Below, piece after piece: positions 8,129 to 18,034 of a DNA stretch of 64,000 bases. The translations under genes were made by a program, and so were the position numbers. The stretch comes from Zunongwangia pacifica. GTDB taxonomy: Bacteria; Bacteroidota; Bacteroidia; Flavobacteriales; Flavobacteriaceae. The stretch lies in NCBI RefSeq assembly GCF_023499215.1, contig NZ_JAKHSK010000004.1:124001-188000 (forward strand), read 5' to 3'. The notes beneath the pieces were generated by a model that was not told the DNA's origin, did not search any database, and saw nothing but the letters and a program-made list of their open reading frames with translations. Numbering within the stretch: the first letter of the stretch is position 1; each line of letters starts with the position of its first letter.

Positions 8129-11100
8129 TTAAAATGATAAGTTTAATCCAAATACAAAGCTGTTTGTGGTAATGCTTGAGGCGCTGTTGTTTGATCCTCC
8201 GTTTTGGAAACTGGAATCTGGATCAAGAAAATCTGCTTTTGAATATAACCATGGGTTTAAAGCCTGGGCATAAACTTTTAAACGAGAGATGTTGAATTGT
8301 TCAAGTTGTTCTCTGGGGAAATTATATCCCAGGGAAACATATCTAAGTTTAATAAAAGATCCATCCTGATAATTCATGGAACTATAATAAAGTGGTTGCC
8401 CGCCGTTGTTATAATCTGCTTTAGGATAAGCATTCGTAGGATTATCGGGAGTCCAGTAATCTACAGCTCTATGAACGTATTGTCCTTGCATATCTACTGC
8501 ACCACCTTCCACGATATAATCCCATCTGGAAAAAAAGAAAGCTGCTAAGTCCCAATTTTTGTAAGAGAACGTATTTCTAAATCCGCCTGTCCACACCGGT
8601 GTGGGAGAGCCGATTATTTGCCGGTCGTTTTCGGGATCGATAATACCATCATCATTTACATCTTCTACCCGAATATCGCCTGGCTCAAAATCATGTCCAT
8701 TTGCGTTATAACGTGCTATTTCGTCTGCATCTTCAGTTTGCCAGATGCCCACTTTTTTATAGTCATAATAAACCGATAAGGGCTGGCCAATAAACCTTCG
8801 GTTATTTACATCATCTTCTTTACCGTTTACTAACTCAAGTATTTCGTTATCATTTCTGGATATGGTAAGGTCTGAGGTCCATTGAAAATCTGGAGTTTGA
8901 ATATTAATGGTATTTAAGACCAGCTCAATACCGGTGTTTTTAGTTTTACCGGCATTAATCGTTATACTACCATAACCGGTTACCGAGTTGGGCGATTTGC
9001 TTAGCAGGATATCTTCGGTATTGGCGATATAATAGTCTAAAGATCCAGAGATCCTGTTATTTAAAACTCCAAAATCAAGTCCGAGATTCAACTGATTTGT
9101 TCTTTCCCAACCTAAATTCATATTCGGTATAGATCCTCTATCGGTTCCTTTAGGATCGCCGGTTACATATCCGCTGGCTGGAGTTCCTCCAAAAACATAA
9201 GGTAGTCTTACCAAACCTCCGGCTGTACTGTAAGGCCCAACAGCGGCATTACCAACAGCACCGTAGCCTAGTCTTAATTTAAGCTGGTTAAAAGAAGCAT
9301 CTTGCATAAAAGCTTCTTCATCAATTTTCCAACCTAAAGCAAGGGAAGGGAAGAAGTCCCATTTATTACCAGTACTTAAAACTGAAGCACCATCAGCTCT
9401 TCCGGTTACCGTTAAGAGGTATTTATCGAGTAGAGAGTAGTTTATTCTGGCCATATAAGAGGTAAGCGTGTTTTTAGAATATCCAGAGCCCCATCCATCT
9501 AAAGATCCACGATTTGTTGACCCTAAATTGTGCCACAACTGGCTATCATAAGGAAGGTCTGAAGCAATCATATCTGAATTTTCCTGCTTGTACCTTGAGG
9601 CACTTTGAAGCAGTGTGACGTTTAGGGTATGCTTCTCTGCAAATGTTTTATCATAATAAAGCAGGTTTTCCAGCGTCCAGGAAATCTGCTCGCTTTTACC
9701 TAATCTTGCGTAGTTAGTAGAAGATGCAGATCCACCACCTCTTAAACTTGATTCTGCTGCCTGAAACTGGCCATTTCTAAAATTTCGTATATCTGGTCCA
9801 AATACCGTTCTAAACCTTAGACCTTCAGTGAATTGAATTTCAGCAAAAAAGCTACCAAACATGCGGGCTGTAGTTCTTTCATTAATTACCAGCCCGTTGT
9901 CCCGAATGGGATTTACGATATTAGGGTTTCCGCCGGGATTAAAAATATAATCACCGTTTTCGTCGTATGGTCTGGCGAAAGGAAGTTGACCTAATGCAGC
10001 TTCGTAAAGTGTTCTTGACCCTCTGGAGCCTCCTGCGGCGTATCCATAATCCTGTACGCTATAGGACCCGTTTATCGTTCCACCAATTTTAAACCAGTCG
10101 GTTGCCTGTAGCTCCAGATTAACCAAACCGGTATATCTTTTATATTTTTGGCCGGCTACTGTTCCTATTTGGTCAAGATATCCTCCAGAAATATATCCGG
10201 TCATTCTTTCAGTACCCATATTGGCACTTAGGTTATACTGTTGTAATATACCTGATTGTTCCACATAGTCGGTCCAGTTGGTTGTTTGGATGTTAGACCC
10301 GTTATAAATGGGTATTTGATTTACGCCATACAACGCCTGTTCTTCTGCCGTGGCGGCTCTTGTCTCTGCTATAGGGGTGCCATCTGCGTTGTATCCAGTG
10401 ATGTTATAGGCACTAAGGATATTGTTCAAAGCGGCTTGGTCTCCGCCAAAATAGTTGAAATCATCTGTGGCATTTGGATAGGGTGTAGTGTATAATCCAG
10501 CTCCTCTTAAGGCATCACGACGGTATTGGGCATATTCATTTCCGTTCCAGTAATCGGCAAGATTTCTTATGTTTTCTATGGTAACCGAACTATCAAAATT
10601 AATCTGAGCTCTTCCTTGTCTGCCTTTTTTAGTGCTTACTAAAACGACACCATTAGCCCCTCTGGAACCATATATAGCTGTTGCTGAAGCATCTTTTAGG
10701 ATTTCTATGGATTCTATATCATTGGGGTTTAACATTTCTAAACCGCCAGATTGTAATGGCACGCCATCAACTACATAAAGTGGAGAATTACCCCCAGAGA
10801 TTGAGCGATTTCCCCTGATTCTTATAGCGCCTATTTCTCCTGGTCTGGCGTTAGAAGAAATATCTACTCCTGCAGCTTTTCCCTGAATACCCTGTAAGGT
10901 ACTTTGCACGGGAAATGCGTTTAATTCTTCAGAAGATACAGAGGATATTGCCCCGGTAATATCAGATTTTTTCTGTGTTCCGTATCCTACCACCACAACT
11001 TCTTCTAAGCTATCGGTGTCTTCTTCCATAATCACATTTATTTGAGCTTGTGAACCAATGGTTTTTTCAATCGTTTTCGTTCCGATAAAAGAAAATACAA

Positions 11101-11314
11101 TGATGTCTCCGGGAGAAGCGGTTAAGCTATATTTTCCATCAAAATCGGTTTGAATTCCTGTGTCAGTTCCCTTGATAAAGACATTAACACCCGGCATGGG
11201 AACATTATTGGCATCTTTAACGATACCGCTAATAGTTTTTTCCTGTGCAAAACTCACTGCACTTAGGAAGAGCATCAAAACTATTAAAAAGCTTTTAGTA
11301 TAATCATTTTTCAT
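8129..11314 (-). CDS. SusC/RagA-type TonB-dependent transporter (first pair)
   Basis: A 1061-residue outer-membrane receptor. It has a signal peptide (ends SFAQ), a carboxypeptidase-regulatory-like domain (about 25-100), a TonB-box/plug region beginning EEVVVVGYGTQKKSDITGA, a plug with RIRGNRSISGGNSPLYVVDG and SIEILKDASATAIYGSRGANGV, and a beta-barrel ending in ...FVFGLNLSF with a terminal Phe. It imports oligosaccharides into the periplasm using TonB energy. It has a well-formed promoter (11347-11391) and heads the unit susC-susD-GH31-sulfatase-GH43-rhaM. Confidence 0.96.
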   Translation of the reverse strand: MKNDYTKSFLIVLMLFLSAVSFAQEKTISGIVKDANNVPMPGVNVFIKGTDTGIQTDFDGKYSLTASPGDIIVFSFIGTKTIEKTIGSQAQINVIMEEDTDSLEEVVVVGYGTQKKSDITGAISSVSSEELNAFPVQSTLQGIQGKAAGVDISSNARPGEIGAIRIRGNRSISGGNSPLYVVDGVPLQSGGLEMLNPNDIESIEILKDASATAIYGSRGANGVVLVSTKKGRQGRAQINFDSSVTIENIRNLADYWNGNEYAQYRRDALRGAGLYTTPYPNATDDFNYFGGDQAALNNILSAYNITGYNADGTPIAETRAATAEEQALYGVNQIPIYNGSNIQTTNWTDYVEQSGILQQYNLSANMGTERMTGYISGGYLDQIGTVAGQKYKRYTGLVNLELQATDWFKIGGTINGSYSVQDYGYAAGGSRGSRTLYEAALGQLPFARPYDENGDYIFNPGGNPNIVNPIRDNGLVINERTTARMFGSFFAEIQFTEGLRFRTVFGPDIRNFRNGQFQAAESSLRGGGSASSTNYARLGKSEQISWTLENLLYYDKTFAEKHTLNVTLLQSASRYKQENSDMIASDLPYDSQLWHNLGSTNRGSLDGWGSGYSKNTLTSYMARINYSLLDKYLLTVTGRADGASVLSTGNKWDFFPSLALGWKIDEEAFMQDASFNQLKLRLGYGAVGNAAVGPYSTAGGLVRLPYVFGGTPASGYVTGDPKGTDRGSIPNMNLGWERTNQLNLGLDFGVLNNRISGSLDYYIANTEDILLSKSPNSVTGYGSITINAGKTKNTGIELVLNTINIQTPDFQWTSDLTISRNDNEILELVNGKEDDVNNRRFIGQPLSVYYDYKKVGIWQTEDADEIARYNANGHDFEPGDIRVEDVNDDGIIDPENDRQIIGSPTPVWTGGFRNTFSYKNWDLAAFFFSRWDYIVEGGAVDMQGQYVHRAVDYWTPDNPTNAYPKADYNNGGQPLYYSSMNYQDGSFIKLRYVSLGYNFPREQLEQFNISRLKVYAQALNPWLYSKADFLDPDSSFQNGGSNNSASSITTNSFVFGLNLSF

Positions 11315-11346
11315 TTTGGATAGGTAATTTGTATATTCTCATGATT

Positions 11347-11391
11347 CAAATATATTTTTAAAATAAAGTTCAGGTATCCTGTACTGTACTG
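11347..11391 (-). promoter_or_regulatory. Promoter of the first susC with the shared 17-bp motif
   Basis: A perfect Bacteroidota -7 box TATATTTG (minus strand, 11347-11354). The motif TATCCTGTACTGTACTG (+ strand) is at 11375-11391, with the same 22-bp offset as the other four. The transcript would start near 11340, giving a leader of about 25 nt. Confidence 0.68.
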
Positions 11392-11500
11392 CGGTTTATT
11401 TAAAAAAAATGATTTAATATTGAGATTATTGTAAATAAAAAATCGGTACTATCATAGGCTGAGTGTAATGATAATACCGAATGAGAGGTGATGGTAAAAT

Positions 11501-12970
11501 TTAGTTTTGATACAAAGAATCGGCAATAGAAACGCCGGGAGCATTTGAAATTTTAACTTTTGAAGTGTCTTTTGTTTTTAAACTAAACGTATTTAACCGC
11601 CAGTTTTTGCTATAGTTTATTTGTCCAGCGGTTTCTGCTTGTATTTGCACATTTTCCATCGTCACATCGGTGATGTACGAATTTTCCAGACCATTTACGT
11701 TAATAGCTCTTTTTGCACCGCTTACGTCTATATTTTTGAGTGTAATATTCTTGAATGTAGGAATCCCTTTAGAGGCAGGTTTTACTTCTTTCAGTAGCGT
11801 TTGCCAACGTTGTGGTATGGAATCTATATCATAGCCTTCAGGAAGTTTAGAGTAGCTGTAACTTGGGTTCCAATTCATAGAGACCTCCATAAAGGTCTGA
11901 ACGCTATCCATTGCGATATTTTCTAGATGAATATCTTCAACAGCGCCTCCTCTGGTAATTGCAGATTTAATATTTAAACCATTCTTAGTTCCTATGCCTT
12001 TGATATTTGAGACATACACATGCCGAATATCTCCGGCCGTTTCGCTACCAATAGTAAATAATCCTGAGCCTGCCCGGGCAATAGAGTTTCTTATCACAAC
12101 ATATTGTGTGGGTTTATTCACGCGTTGTCCATCCCAATCACGTCCTGCTTTTAGACAAAAATTATCATCGTTACAGTCGATATCACAATTTTCAACTAAA
12201 ATCCATTCTGAAGAATCAATATCAACACCATCGGTACTTGGGCCGTGTCCACCAATATTATTTCTGATCGTTAATCCATCTACCGTGATATATTTTGAAT
12301 AGAGCACCTGTACCGTCCAAAATCCGGCTTTTTGAATGTTTAAATCTTTAAGAATGACATTTTCTGAGTCTGAAATTAAAATAGTTCTGGGTCTTTTTGC
12401 ATCATAATCTACGATCCAGCGTAAGCCTTTTGGTTCATATTCTTTTCTAAGATTCCAGTAGTAATCCCAAAAGACCTTTCCCTGAGCATTTACAGTACCA
12501 GAGCCATCTATTAAGACTTCATTTTGGTTACTAACATTAATCAGGGCCGCCGGCCATTTCATTTCAATTCCGGCAACTCTGGTATCAATTTCCGGGTAAT
12601 CTTCGATATTTTCGCTACCTCTTAATTCTACTCCTTCGGGAATATTAAAATGAACTCCTTTTTTTACGAATATAGATCCTGAAAGGTATATGCCAGGTTT
12701 AAAAGAGACTTTTCCACCTCCATTTTTTGCGCATTCGCCAATCGCTTTTTGAATAGCTTCTGTACTTAATGAAGTGGAGTTGTTTTTAGCACCAAAATCG
12801 TTTACCCAGTAGGTTTTATCCTGAAAATTTAGATTTTTCGCCCCAACGTTATCAATCCAGGCTAATGGCTCATGATCTTTTTTAGGTTCAATTTTTTTAT
12901 CCTCTTCTTTACAGGAAAAGACGATGAAAATCGATAATATGAGTACTTGTCTTAAAATTCTTAATGTCAT
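11501..12970 (-). CDS. GH28 polygalacturonase / exo-galacturonosidase, lipoprotein
   Basis: A 489-residue right-handed parallel beta-helix enzyme with a lipoprotein signal (IVFSC, Cys20). GH28 catalytic signatures are present: the STDGVDID block, CNDDNFCLK with Asp268/Asp269, GSETAGDI in place of GHG as in many exo-acting members, and GLNIKSA in place of RIK. The family cleaves alpha-1,4-galacturonan or the GalA-Rha linkage of rhamnogalacturonan. The residues around GSE suggest exo action on galacturonate termini, which is an inference. It is a separate transcription unit with its own promoter, situated between the two SusC/SusD clusters. Confidence 0.9.
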   Translation of the reverse strand: MTLRILRQVLILSIFIVFSCKEEDKKIEPKKDHEPLAWIDNVGAKNLNFQDKTYWVNDFGAKNNSTSLSTEAIQKAIGECAKNGGGKVSFKPGIYLSGSIFVKKGVHFNIPEGVELRGSENIEDYPEIDTRVAGIEMKWPAALINVSNQNEVLIDGSGTVNAQGKVFWDYYWNLRKEYEPKGLRWIVDYDAKRPRTILISDSENVILKDLNIQKAGFWTVQVLYSKYITVDGLTIRNNIGGHGPSTDGVDIDSSEWILVENCDIDCNDDNFCLKAGRDWDGQRVNKPTQYVVIRNSIARAGSGLFTIGSETAGDIRHVYVSNIKGIGTKNGLNIKSAITRGGAVEDIHLENIAMDSVQTFMEVSMNWNPSYSYSKLPEGYDIDSIPQRWQTLLKEVKPASKGIPTFKNITLKNIDVSGAKRAINVNGLENSYITDVTMENVQIQAETAGQINYSKNWRLNTFSLKTKDTSKVKISNAPGVSIADSLYQN

Positions 12971-12986
12971 AATAGTGAAATTTACA

Positions 12987-13031
12987 CTAAAATGCTGTAA
13001 ATATTAAGTTTTTGTGTCCTGTACTTGCCTG
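12987..13031 (-). promoter_or_regulatory. Promoter of the GH28 gene with a diverged copy of the shared motif
   Basis: The motif copy TGTCCTGTACTTGCCTG (+ strand, 13015-13031) matches the consensus at 13 of 17 positions and ends just before the stop codon of the upstream susD. A weaker -7-like CATTTTAG (12987-12994) lies at the same 22-bp offset. Confidence 0.5.
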
Positions 13032-13033
13032 AT

Positions 13034-14782
13034 TTAGTCTTCCTGATTTTCCCATTTAAAAGGTAAAAACCAGTTTTGACGACTCATTAATCTGGCTCTA
13101 ACCGAGTTAGCTTCTGGGTTTCCTTCAGCAGCTAATTTTTCGTAGACTTTATCTGCTAAAAAGGAAGGATCATTGCGGTGTATGGCTACACGTACCAAAT
13201 CACCCCAACGATTTCCTTCAAAAGCTAATTCTAATGCGGCTTCTTCTATAATATTATTTTCTATAGCAATTAAACTGTCGCCCACAACTTCTGCACGTTC
13301 TACATAAGCTCTTCCTCTAATCCCACCATTTCTATACCATGGCCCTCTGTAAAAAGGAAAGTCACCCTTTCTGGCATCAAAATTATAAGGGAAAGGTAGG
13401 TTGGTCTGTTCTATATCGCTAACATCTTCTACTCCGTCTACGGTATAGGCATTTTGAATGCCGTAATTAAGTAGGGCATCGGCTAATTTATGGTGTCCGT
13501 CGCGGTTTGCCGCTTCAGCAAATCTTAGATGTAGTTTTGCTGCTCGATATAAAAACCATCTACCGTCGCGATTAAAAACATCTACAGGCATTTGAGTTTC
13601 TTCACTTAAAAAATTGTAGAGATATTTTTTTACTACGGGATTTCCTCCTACATCCAGATAACTAAAAATCTTACCACGGGCATCATAAGGAAAGCCATTT
13701 AATTGATTTTGATTATTCCATAATGCAATAGCTCTTTGCGAAGGTTTTAAAACATAGTCCCCAGATTGAATCGAAAATAAATTGATAAAAGGATTCTCTG
13801 GAGCAAAATTAGAATCGAATGGGAGGGACCAAATCCACTCCTGATTCCAACGATCGTCCTGATCTCTGGCAAAAATACTTCCCCAGCCATCGGTATTAGA
13901 ATTGATTAATGCTCTTGCATCCTGCTCTCTATAACGCTGATATTCTACGCCTAAATCTACCGTGTTAGGTGAATTATAAATTATCCGGTAGGTGTCATAA
14001 TAATAGCTGTCTGTACCATTACTGGAAGTTTCCATTACATTTTTATAATGTGAGGCGGCTTCAGTATAATTACCATTCCAAAGTTGTAAATCTCCTAAAA
14101 CCACCTCTTTATTTATAAAGAATTTAGCGGTGTTGTACCCATCTACATCTACAACCAGCGAGCTATTTTGATTATAGGGATCGGTATAAGGAAGGCCTTC
14201 AGTGAAATTAATCAGTTCTTTGATTAAATCTTCTAAACGAAGTCTTGGATACAGATTTTCGTTTTGTAAATCTTCTAATTTTTCGATAGGTTCGGTAACG
14301 TAAGGAACCTCCCCATAGTGCATGCCTAATTGTAAATATAACCAGCTTCTTAAAGTTCCAATATCAGCATATCTTTCATTAAATTCATCTGCGTCTATTT
14401 TGTTATTTTCCAGCATGACCCTAAAATTCTTTAGGGCATCATTACAGTTGTTTATCACTTCGTAAAAATCACGCGGATTCGCATAAGGATTGTCTTTTGA
14501 AACTGTATGTGTATTTAATTCTTCTATATCTGGAGAAGAATTTCTGGTAGGACTTATAAGATCTGCCCGAAGCTCGTTAAGTACAATATATTTACCGGCG
14601 AGCCCCATAAGCTTGCCATAAATTCCCACTACCGCGGCATCGGCATCATACAGGTCGTTATATACCTGTTCTTCATTTAATTTGTCCTGTGGTTTTACAT
14701 CTAAATAATCTTCACAGGAAGTGAATCCTAAGAGAATGGCAAGCGCACCGCAGGTTAATATTTTTTTATTTATTTTAATCAT
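13034..14782 (-). CDS. SusD/RagB-type lipoprotein (second pair)
   Basis: The ATG at 14782 gives a 582-residue protein with a normal lipoprotein signal (GFTSC, Cys23). A longer reading from a TTG at 14809 adds nine residues before that signal and is unlikely. SusD features are YLDVKPQDKLNEEQVYNDLYD at the N-terminus, SWLYLQLGMHYGEVPYV, AALELAFEGNRWGDLVRVA and a C-terminal LMSRQNWFLPF. It is the last gene of a seven-gene unit and lies 31 bp after its susC. It would bind glycan at the cell surface. Confidence 0.93.
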   Translation of the reverse strand: MIKINKKILTCGALAILLGFTSCEDYLDVKPQDKLNEEQVYNDLYDADAAVVGIYGKLMGLAGKYIVLNELRADLISPTRNSSPDIEELNTHTVSKDNPYANPRDFYEVINNCNDALKNFRVMLENNKIDADEFNERYADIGTLRSWLYLQLGMHYGEVPYVTEPIEKLEDLQNENLYPRLRLEDLIKELINFTEGLPYTDPYNQNSSLVVDVDGYNTAKFFINKEVVLGDLQLWNGNYTEAASHYKNVMETSSNGTDSYYYDTYRIIYNSPNTVDLGVEYQRYREQDARALINSNTDGWGSIFARDQDDRWNQEWIWSLPFDSNFAPENPFINLFSIQSGDYVLKPSQRAIALWNNQNQLNGFPYDARGKIFSYLDVGGNPVVKKYLYNFLSEETQMPVDVFNRDGRWFLYRAAKLHLRFAEAANRDGHHKLADALLNYGIQNAYTVDGVEDVSDIEQTNLPFPYNFDARKGDFPFYRGPWYRNGGIRGRAYVERAEVVGDSLIAIENNIIEEAALELAFEGNRWGDLVRVAIHRNDPSFLADKVYEKLAAEGNPEANSVRARLMSRQNWFLPFKWENQED

Positions 14783-14813
14783 GTCTTTATGTTTTTTTCT
14801 GAAAAACAAGCTA

Positions 14814-17800
14814 TTAAAGTCCTAATCTTAATCCCAATTGTATCGTTCTAAATTGTGGCATTAAACCTATATCTGCTCCCTGTCCAAAAATTGACTGAGT
14901 GGCGCTAAACTCTGGATCGTAGCCTAAATAATCTGTAAGGGTAAACAGGTTGTTAGCCGTTGCATATAAATTGATATATCTTAAAAAATCCATATTGCGT
15001 ACATTAAGATTATAATTAAGAACCAGTGTTTTTAATCTTAAATAAGAGCCGTCTTCTATCCAGCGATTAGAGAAGTAAGCATTACCCATGGGATCACCCC
15101 AGTTTACCCTAGGGATATTAGTCTGTTGCCCTTCAGCCCTCCATCTATTGGCTACTGCGATACTTTGGTTTTCGTAACCACTCATTTTTTCCATGTGATA
15201 GCGTAATCCATTATAAAGATCGTTCCCTAAAGAGAAGCTGAATAATCCTGAAATTGAAAATCTCTTATAAGTGAAATTGGCTGAAATACTTCCGAAGAAA
15301 TCGGGATTAGGGTTGCCGATAATGGCTTTATCGTCTTCATCAATAATGTTATCACCATTAAAATCTGTAAATATCATATCTCCGCCCTTAAATGGCTCCA
15401 GATCTCCATTGGCCATTCGCTTTGTAAGACCAGCGGCCTGAGCTTCAGCAGTTGTCGCGTACACTCCATTGGTATGATATCCATAGAAGAGATTAGCATC
15501 CATGCCCTGGTACGTTACATAAGAGGCTCCACCAAATTCAGTAATGATGCGATCATTAGGAATACTTAAAATTTCATTTTCGTATCTGGAGATATTAATG
15601 CCCAGATCAAAACTTGTATTTTCAGTATTAATTAATCTACTTTCCAGACTTACTTCTATACCTCTTGTTTGCATACTTCCAGCATTAGATACTACATAAT
15701 CGAAACCTGTAATCTCTTTGGCAGGTTGATAGGTAATCATATCTGTAGTTTTATTATCAAATACTTCTACGCTTGCATTTAACCTTTCGTTGAATAAAGA
15801 AATATCTACTCCCAGATTTATTTTTCTTATTGTTTCCCATTGAAGATGTGGATTACCGATATTACCTCTTACCAGTCCCTGTAAACCCAGTAAATTTTGG
15901 GAAATATAATATTGTTGTGCGGTGAAATTCCCAATATCGTCATTCCCGGTAAAAGTGATTCCCCCTCTTAATTTTAGCAGGTTTATGGGAGCTACATTTT
16001 TAAGGAAATTCTCTGAAGATACTATCCATGCGCCAGATAATGACCCTAAAACAGAAAACGCATTTTCTCCTATATTAATGGCTCCTTTTTCAACTTCATC
16101 TCCAAAGCGACTGGAACCATCTACCGATCCGCTAAAGCTTATAAAATATTTATTCAGGTAATCGTATTTTGTACTTACATAAGCGTTTAGCCAATTATAT
16201 TCTCCCAGATGACCACCAACATATCTTAAAAGGTTACTCCCGGCGCCAACACTGGTAAAATCGTCTGTAGCAGAATTATAGCCTAATCCCAGATCACTTT
16301 CGGTTTCTACATTCTGGCTGCGTAATCCAATTTTTAAATCCAGTCCATGTTTATGGTTAAAACGTTTGTTGAAATTGATAAAAGCATCAGTATAAATTGC
16401 GTATAATCTTTGTACTTCACTACCGCTTCGGTTTTTGGCTATGGCTAAAGGCAACGTAATATCTGCAACACCAAAATCTGGGATAAAGAAGTTTTCTCTT
16501 TCTTTATTATAGGTTAATCCGGCTAATAGGTTGGCATTCCAAAATTCGTTGATATCATATCTAAAATGAAGATTACCATAAAATCTATAATTCTTATTAT
16601 TTCCTATTCCTTCCTGCTCGATTGCTAATGGATTGCTTATATCAAAGATGTCTACATCTGCCAGGTTAGGGGAGACTTCTCCATTTCCATTTATGGCATT
16701 TATAGACATAAAAGGAGATTTTACCAATGCTAAATACATGGGATTGGTTTTATAGGCCAGGCCCTGATCTCTTTGATTTTCGGTATTGTGTATAAAAGAG
16801 AGATTTGCATTTACATTTAATCTTTCGGTAAGTTTTAAAGCGGCATTAAGGCGGGTATGATAGCGTTGTAAATCTGAATAGTTTGTAATACCTTCAGCCT
16901 TAACATATCCAACAGAAAGTCCGTATTTAGCAATTTCGTCACCCCCCCTTATTTTTAGGTAATAATTTTGATTGGCACTATTTTCAAAAACCTGATCCTG
17001 CCAGTTTGTTTGATTATTGTATAAATAATAAGCCTCACTTTGCCTGTTATCTGTCATCCAGGGCAGGTTAGCTATTTGTTCTGGAGAATATCCTCGTGTA
17101 CTTACGGCCTGGGTTAAATACGTTCGATATTGATTCGCATTAAGTACCGGTAAATTATCAGGTCTAGAATTTACTCCGCCATAAACGGTAAAATCAATTT
17201 TGGTACTTAGGTCTGTTGGTCGTGTAGTGGTAATTTCTATAACTCCATTAGCTCCTTTAGTTCCGTATAAAGCGCTACCGTCTTTTAATATGGTCACATC
17301 TTCTATATCTTTTACATCGATCATTGATAGCGGAGAAGACATGTTATTTTGAATAATACCAGAGCCATAATCTTCATCGTCGTAAATCATACCATCTACG
17401 ACGATTAAAGGCTTATTGGTGGCATAAAGTGAGGTGAAACCTCTAAGGTTTATATAAGCACCGGCCCCGGGTACCCCGGATTTTCGGATAATATTTAAAC
17501 CCGCTACTTTACCCTGAAGAAAATCTCCAACAGATTCGTTTACTGGGGCACTCCACTGGTCTTCGCTAAAATCTACAACGCTTGTTGATTTAGCATTAGC
17601 ATACTGTAATTGTTCTCCGCCCGGTAATTCGCCTATTCGATAAAATGGCGAATAGTTCTCTTCATATAACAAGATTTCAATATCCTGATTTTGGTTATTT
17701 AAAGGATAAATTTTTGTCTGAAAATCCTGTCCGCTTAGGTTTAATAGCGCATTTAAATGAGGCACATTGATCTGGAATGTACCATCCTCGTTGGTAATCG

Positions 17801-18005
17801 CAGCAGAATAACCGGTAACGGCAATATTTATCCCTGAAATTCCTTCGGAAGTTTTTGCGTTTCTAACTATACCCGCAACTTTAATTCCCTGAACTTTTTC
17901 AGTAGCAACACTTGTGGCATCTGAATTTTGGGCACGGACCTCTGCAGGAAATCCTGAAGCAACCAATATACCGATAAGAAAGGTTAGTGGTATTATTCTT
18001 TGCAT
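14814..18005 (-). CDS. SusC/RagA-type TonB-dependent transporter (second pair, divergent plug region)
   Basis: A 1063-residue receptor with a signal peptide (EVRAQ), a regulatory-like beta-sandwich (about 40-115: GIVRNAKTSEGISGINIAV) and a plug containing LIVVDGMIYDDEDYG and DVTILKDGSALYGTKGANGV. The barrel ends ...TIQLGLRLGL, with Leu instead of the usual terminal Phe. The usual EEVVVVGYG TonB-box-like stretch between domain and plug is missing; the linker reads RIGELPGGEQLQYANAKS instead. It sits 29 bp after a fasciclin-domain gene in an operon. Confidence 0.93.
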   Translation of the reverse strand: MQRIIPLTFLIGILVASGFPAEVRAQNSDATSVATEKVQGIKVAGIVRNAKTSEGISGINIAVTGYSAAITNEDGTFQINVPHLNALLNLSGQDFQTKIYPLNNQNQDIEILLYEENYSPFYRIGELPGGEQLQYANAKSTSVVDFSEDQWSAPVNESVGDFLQGKVAGLNIIRKSGVPGAGAYINLRGFTSLYATNKPLIVVDGMIYDDEDYGSGIIQNNMSSPLSMIDVKDIEDVTILKDGSALYGTKGANGVIEITTTRPTDLSTKIDFTVYGGVNSRPDNLPVLNANQYRTYLTQAVSTRGYSPEQIANLPWMTDNRQSEAYYLYNNQTNWQDQVFENSANQNYYLKIRGGDEIAKYGLSVGYVKAEGITNYSDLQRYHTRLNAALKLTERLNVNANLSFIHNTENQRDQGLAYKTNPMYLALVKSPFMSINAINGNGEVSPNLADVDIFDISNPLAIEQEGIGNNKNYRFYGNLHFRYDINEFWNANLLAGLTYNKERENFFIPDFGVADITLPLAIAKNRSGSEVQRLYAIYTDAFINFNKRFNHKHGLDLKIGLRSQNVETESDLGLGYNSATDDFTSVGAGSNLLRYVGGHLGEYNWLNAYVSTKYDYLNKYFISFSGSVDGSSRFGDEVEKGAINIGENAFSVLGSLSGAWIVSSENFLKNVAPINLLKLRGGITFTGNDDIGNFTAQQYYISQNLLGLQGLVRGNIGNPHLQWETIRKINLGVDISLFNERLNASVEVFDNKTTDMITYQPAKEITGFDYVVSNAGSMQTRGIEVSLESRLINTENTSFDLGINISRYENEILSIPNDRIITEFGGASYVTYQGMDANLFYGYHTNGVYATTAEAQAAGLTKRMANGDLEPFKGGDMIFTDFNGDNIIDEDDKAIIGNPNPDFFGSISANFTYKRFSISGLFSFSLGNDLYNGLRYHMEKMSGYENQSIAVANRWRAEGQQTNIPRVNWGDPMGNAYFSNRWIEDGSYLRLKTLVLNYNLNVRNMDFLRYINLYATANNLFTLTDYLGYDPEFSATQSIFGQGADIGLMPQFRTIQLGLRLGL

Positions 18006-18034
18006 AATTATTGGTTTAATGTCTTTAAATATCT

